Positions 63,443-64,000 of a DNA stretch of 64,000 bases are shown in pieces. Made by a program: the position numbers and the translations under genes. Source of the DNA: Curtobacterium sp. SGAir0471 (GTDB lineage Bacteria > Actinomycetota > Actinomycetes > Actinomycetales > Microbacteriaceae); assembly GCF_005490985.1 (NCBI RefSeq), contig NZ_CP027869.1, forward strand, positions 1,984,001 to 2,048,000, read 5' to 3'. The notes below the pieces were generated by a model. The model ran no database searches and had not been told where the DNA came from. It worked only from the letters and a program-made list of their open reading frames with translations. Within the stretch, counting starts at the first letter, position 1; the number at the start of each line of letters is the position of its first letter.

Positions 63443-64000
63443 ATGCGACGCAGGACCTGGGGCATCACGATCGGTGCGGTGGCGGCAGCGGTGCTGGCCG
63501 CGGTGGGGATCGGCGCGGCCGTGCAGCAGCCGGAGCCCGTGGCCACGACCGTCGCGCAAGCCCCGGCACCGACGCGGACGGCCACCCCGACGCCGACACC
63601 GACACTGCCGGCGATCCCGGCAGCGGCGTCCGAGGCCGAGCTCGCCGCACTCCCCCTGGCCTATCACGACGCCGTCGTCCCCGAGCTGCTCGACGGCAGC
63701 CGGGTGCGCCCGGACAACCGGTGGGAGATCGCCACCCCGAAGCAACGCCTCGTCGCGCTCTACGCGGATCCGTCGCCGGACGCCCGTCCGGTGGCGACCC
63801 TCGCCTCGACGGTCTCCACGATCGAGACCCCCGCCGCGACCGCGGTCTGGGGTCGGTCGGACGGCAAGGACGGCGGGATGGTGCTCGTCTCCACCCCCGC
63901 CCGCAACCGCACACCCGGCGACGGTGGCGACCCGACCGCCCCGAGCGCCACCTTCGCCTGGGCCCGCGCCGCGGACTTCACGATCGCGGCGACCGACCGG
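63443..64000 (+). CDS. Exported protein, 3' end cut by the window edge
   Basis: 186 codons run open to the last base. GGAGGGGAC precedes the ATG. Basic N-terminus MRRRTWG, one helix (ITIGAVAAAVLAAVGIGAAV, about 8-27), then a Thr/Pro linker of TPTPTPT type, then a globular domain (LAYHDAVVPELLDGS and WEIATPKQRLVALYADP). This layout resembles the N-terminal part of L,D-transpeptidase-like cell-wall proteins of relatives, but the catalytic region would lie beyond the window, so that remains a guess. Confidence 0.65.
   Translation, partial: MRRRTWGITIGAVAAAVLAAVGIGAAVQQPEPVATTVAQAPAPTRTATPTPTPTLPAIPAAASEAELAALPLAYHDAVVPELLDGSRVRPDNRWEIATPKQRLVALYADPSPDARPVATLASTVSTIETPAATAVWGRSDGKDGGMVLVSTPARNRTPGDGGDPTAPSATFAWARAADFTIAATDR

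Overview
The window is about 64 kb of very GC-rich, gene-dense DNA. Frequent GTG starts, four-base stop/start overlaps and the order argS, lysA, hom, thrC, thrB, rho, prfA, prmC, threonylcarbamoyl-AMP synthase, wecA, atpI-like, atpBEFHAGD all point to an actinobacterium. Protein style and gene content suggest family Microbacteriaceae, most like Curtobacterium; that is an inference, since no marker search could be run. No rRNA, CRISPR array, integrase or transposase was seen; there is one tRNA.

Region 1 (1-22,050) is a core block read almost wholly on the minus strand. It runs from argS and a LmeA-like protein, through aspartate-family amino-acid genes (lysA, hom, thrC, thrB), transcription termination and translation release (rho, prfA, prmC), tRNA t6A synthesis and a wecA-type lipid-carrier glycosyl initiation enzyme, to the ATP synthase operon, whose atpD runs off the left edge. 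Oddities here are a prmC with no ordinary start codon, an atpB whose best ribosome site precedes CTG, and a Rho with a long Gln/Asn/Gly-rich disordered segment.

Region 2 (22,180-29,506) starts with tRNA-Arg(CCG) and holds the most interesting system: a 1336-residue adenylation, carrier and six-helix, three-soluble-domain synthetase of the epsilon-poly-L-lysine synthetase (Pls) type. It is translationally coupled to an M1 zinc metallopeptidase, and followed by an XRE regulator, a methionine-aminopeptidase-like protein and an Sfp-type phosphopantetheinyl transferase. The ten specificity residues of the adenylation domain read D-A-E-S-I-G-T-V-V-K, close to the textbook lysine code. Together the genes look like a compact cluster that makes, activates, trims and regulates a cationic homopoly(amino acid).

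Region 3 (29,550-43,672) holds a small protein behind a CsoR-like palindrome, a TPM-domain membrane protein plus PspA, an arginase-fold protein lacking metal ligands, a disulfide flavoreductase, an iron-linked siderophore-interacting protein with an ATPase, a hydrolase and a complete five-gene peptide-type ABC importer.

Region 4 (43,673-64,000) is accessory: an amidase, an NmrA-like protein, a CPBP protease with a two-component system, an unusual carbamoyltransferase, HAD, flavodoxin-fold and GNAT enzymes, and a LysR/TDT exporter pair. A decayed stretch follows (uracil-DNA-glycosylase-like remnant plus a duplicated promoter fragment), then a TetR-controlled 3-hydroxyacyl dehydrogenase/acetoacetate decarboxylase unit, an ABC-F protein, several uncharacterised genes, one gene broken by a single in-frame TGA, a CYP152-type peroxygenase and a partial exported protein. 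A family of GGACGGGAGGC-armed hairpins marks many gene ends across the window.
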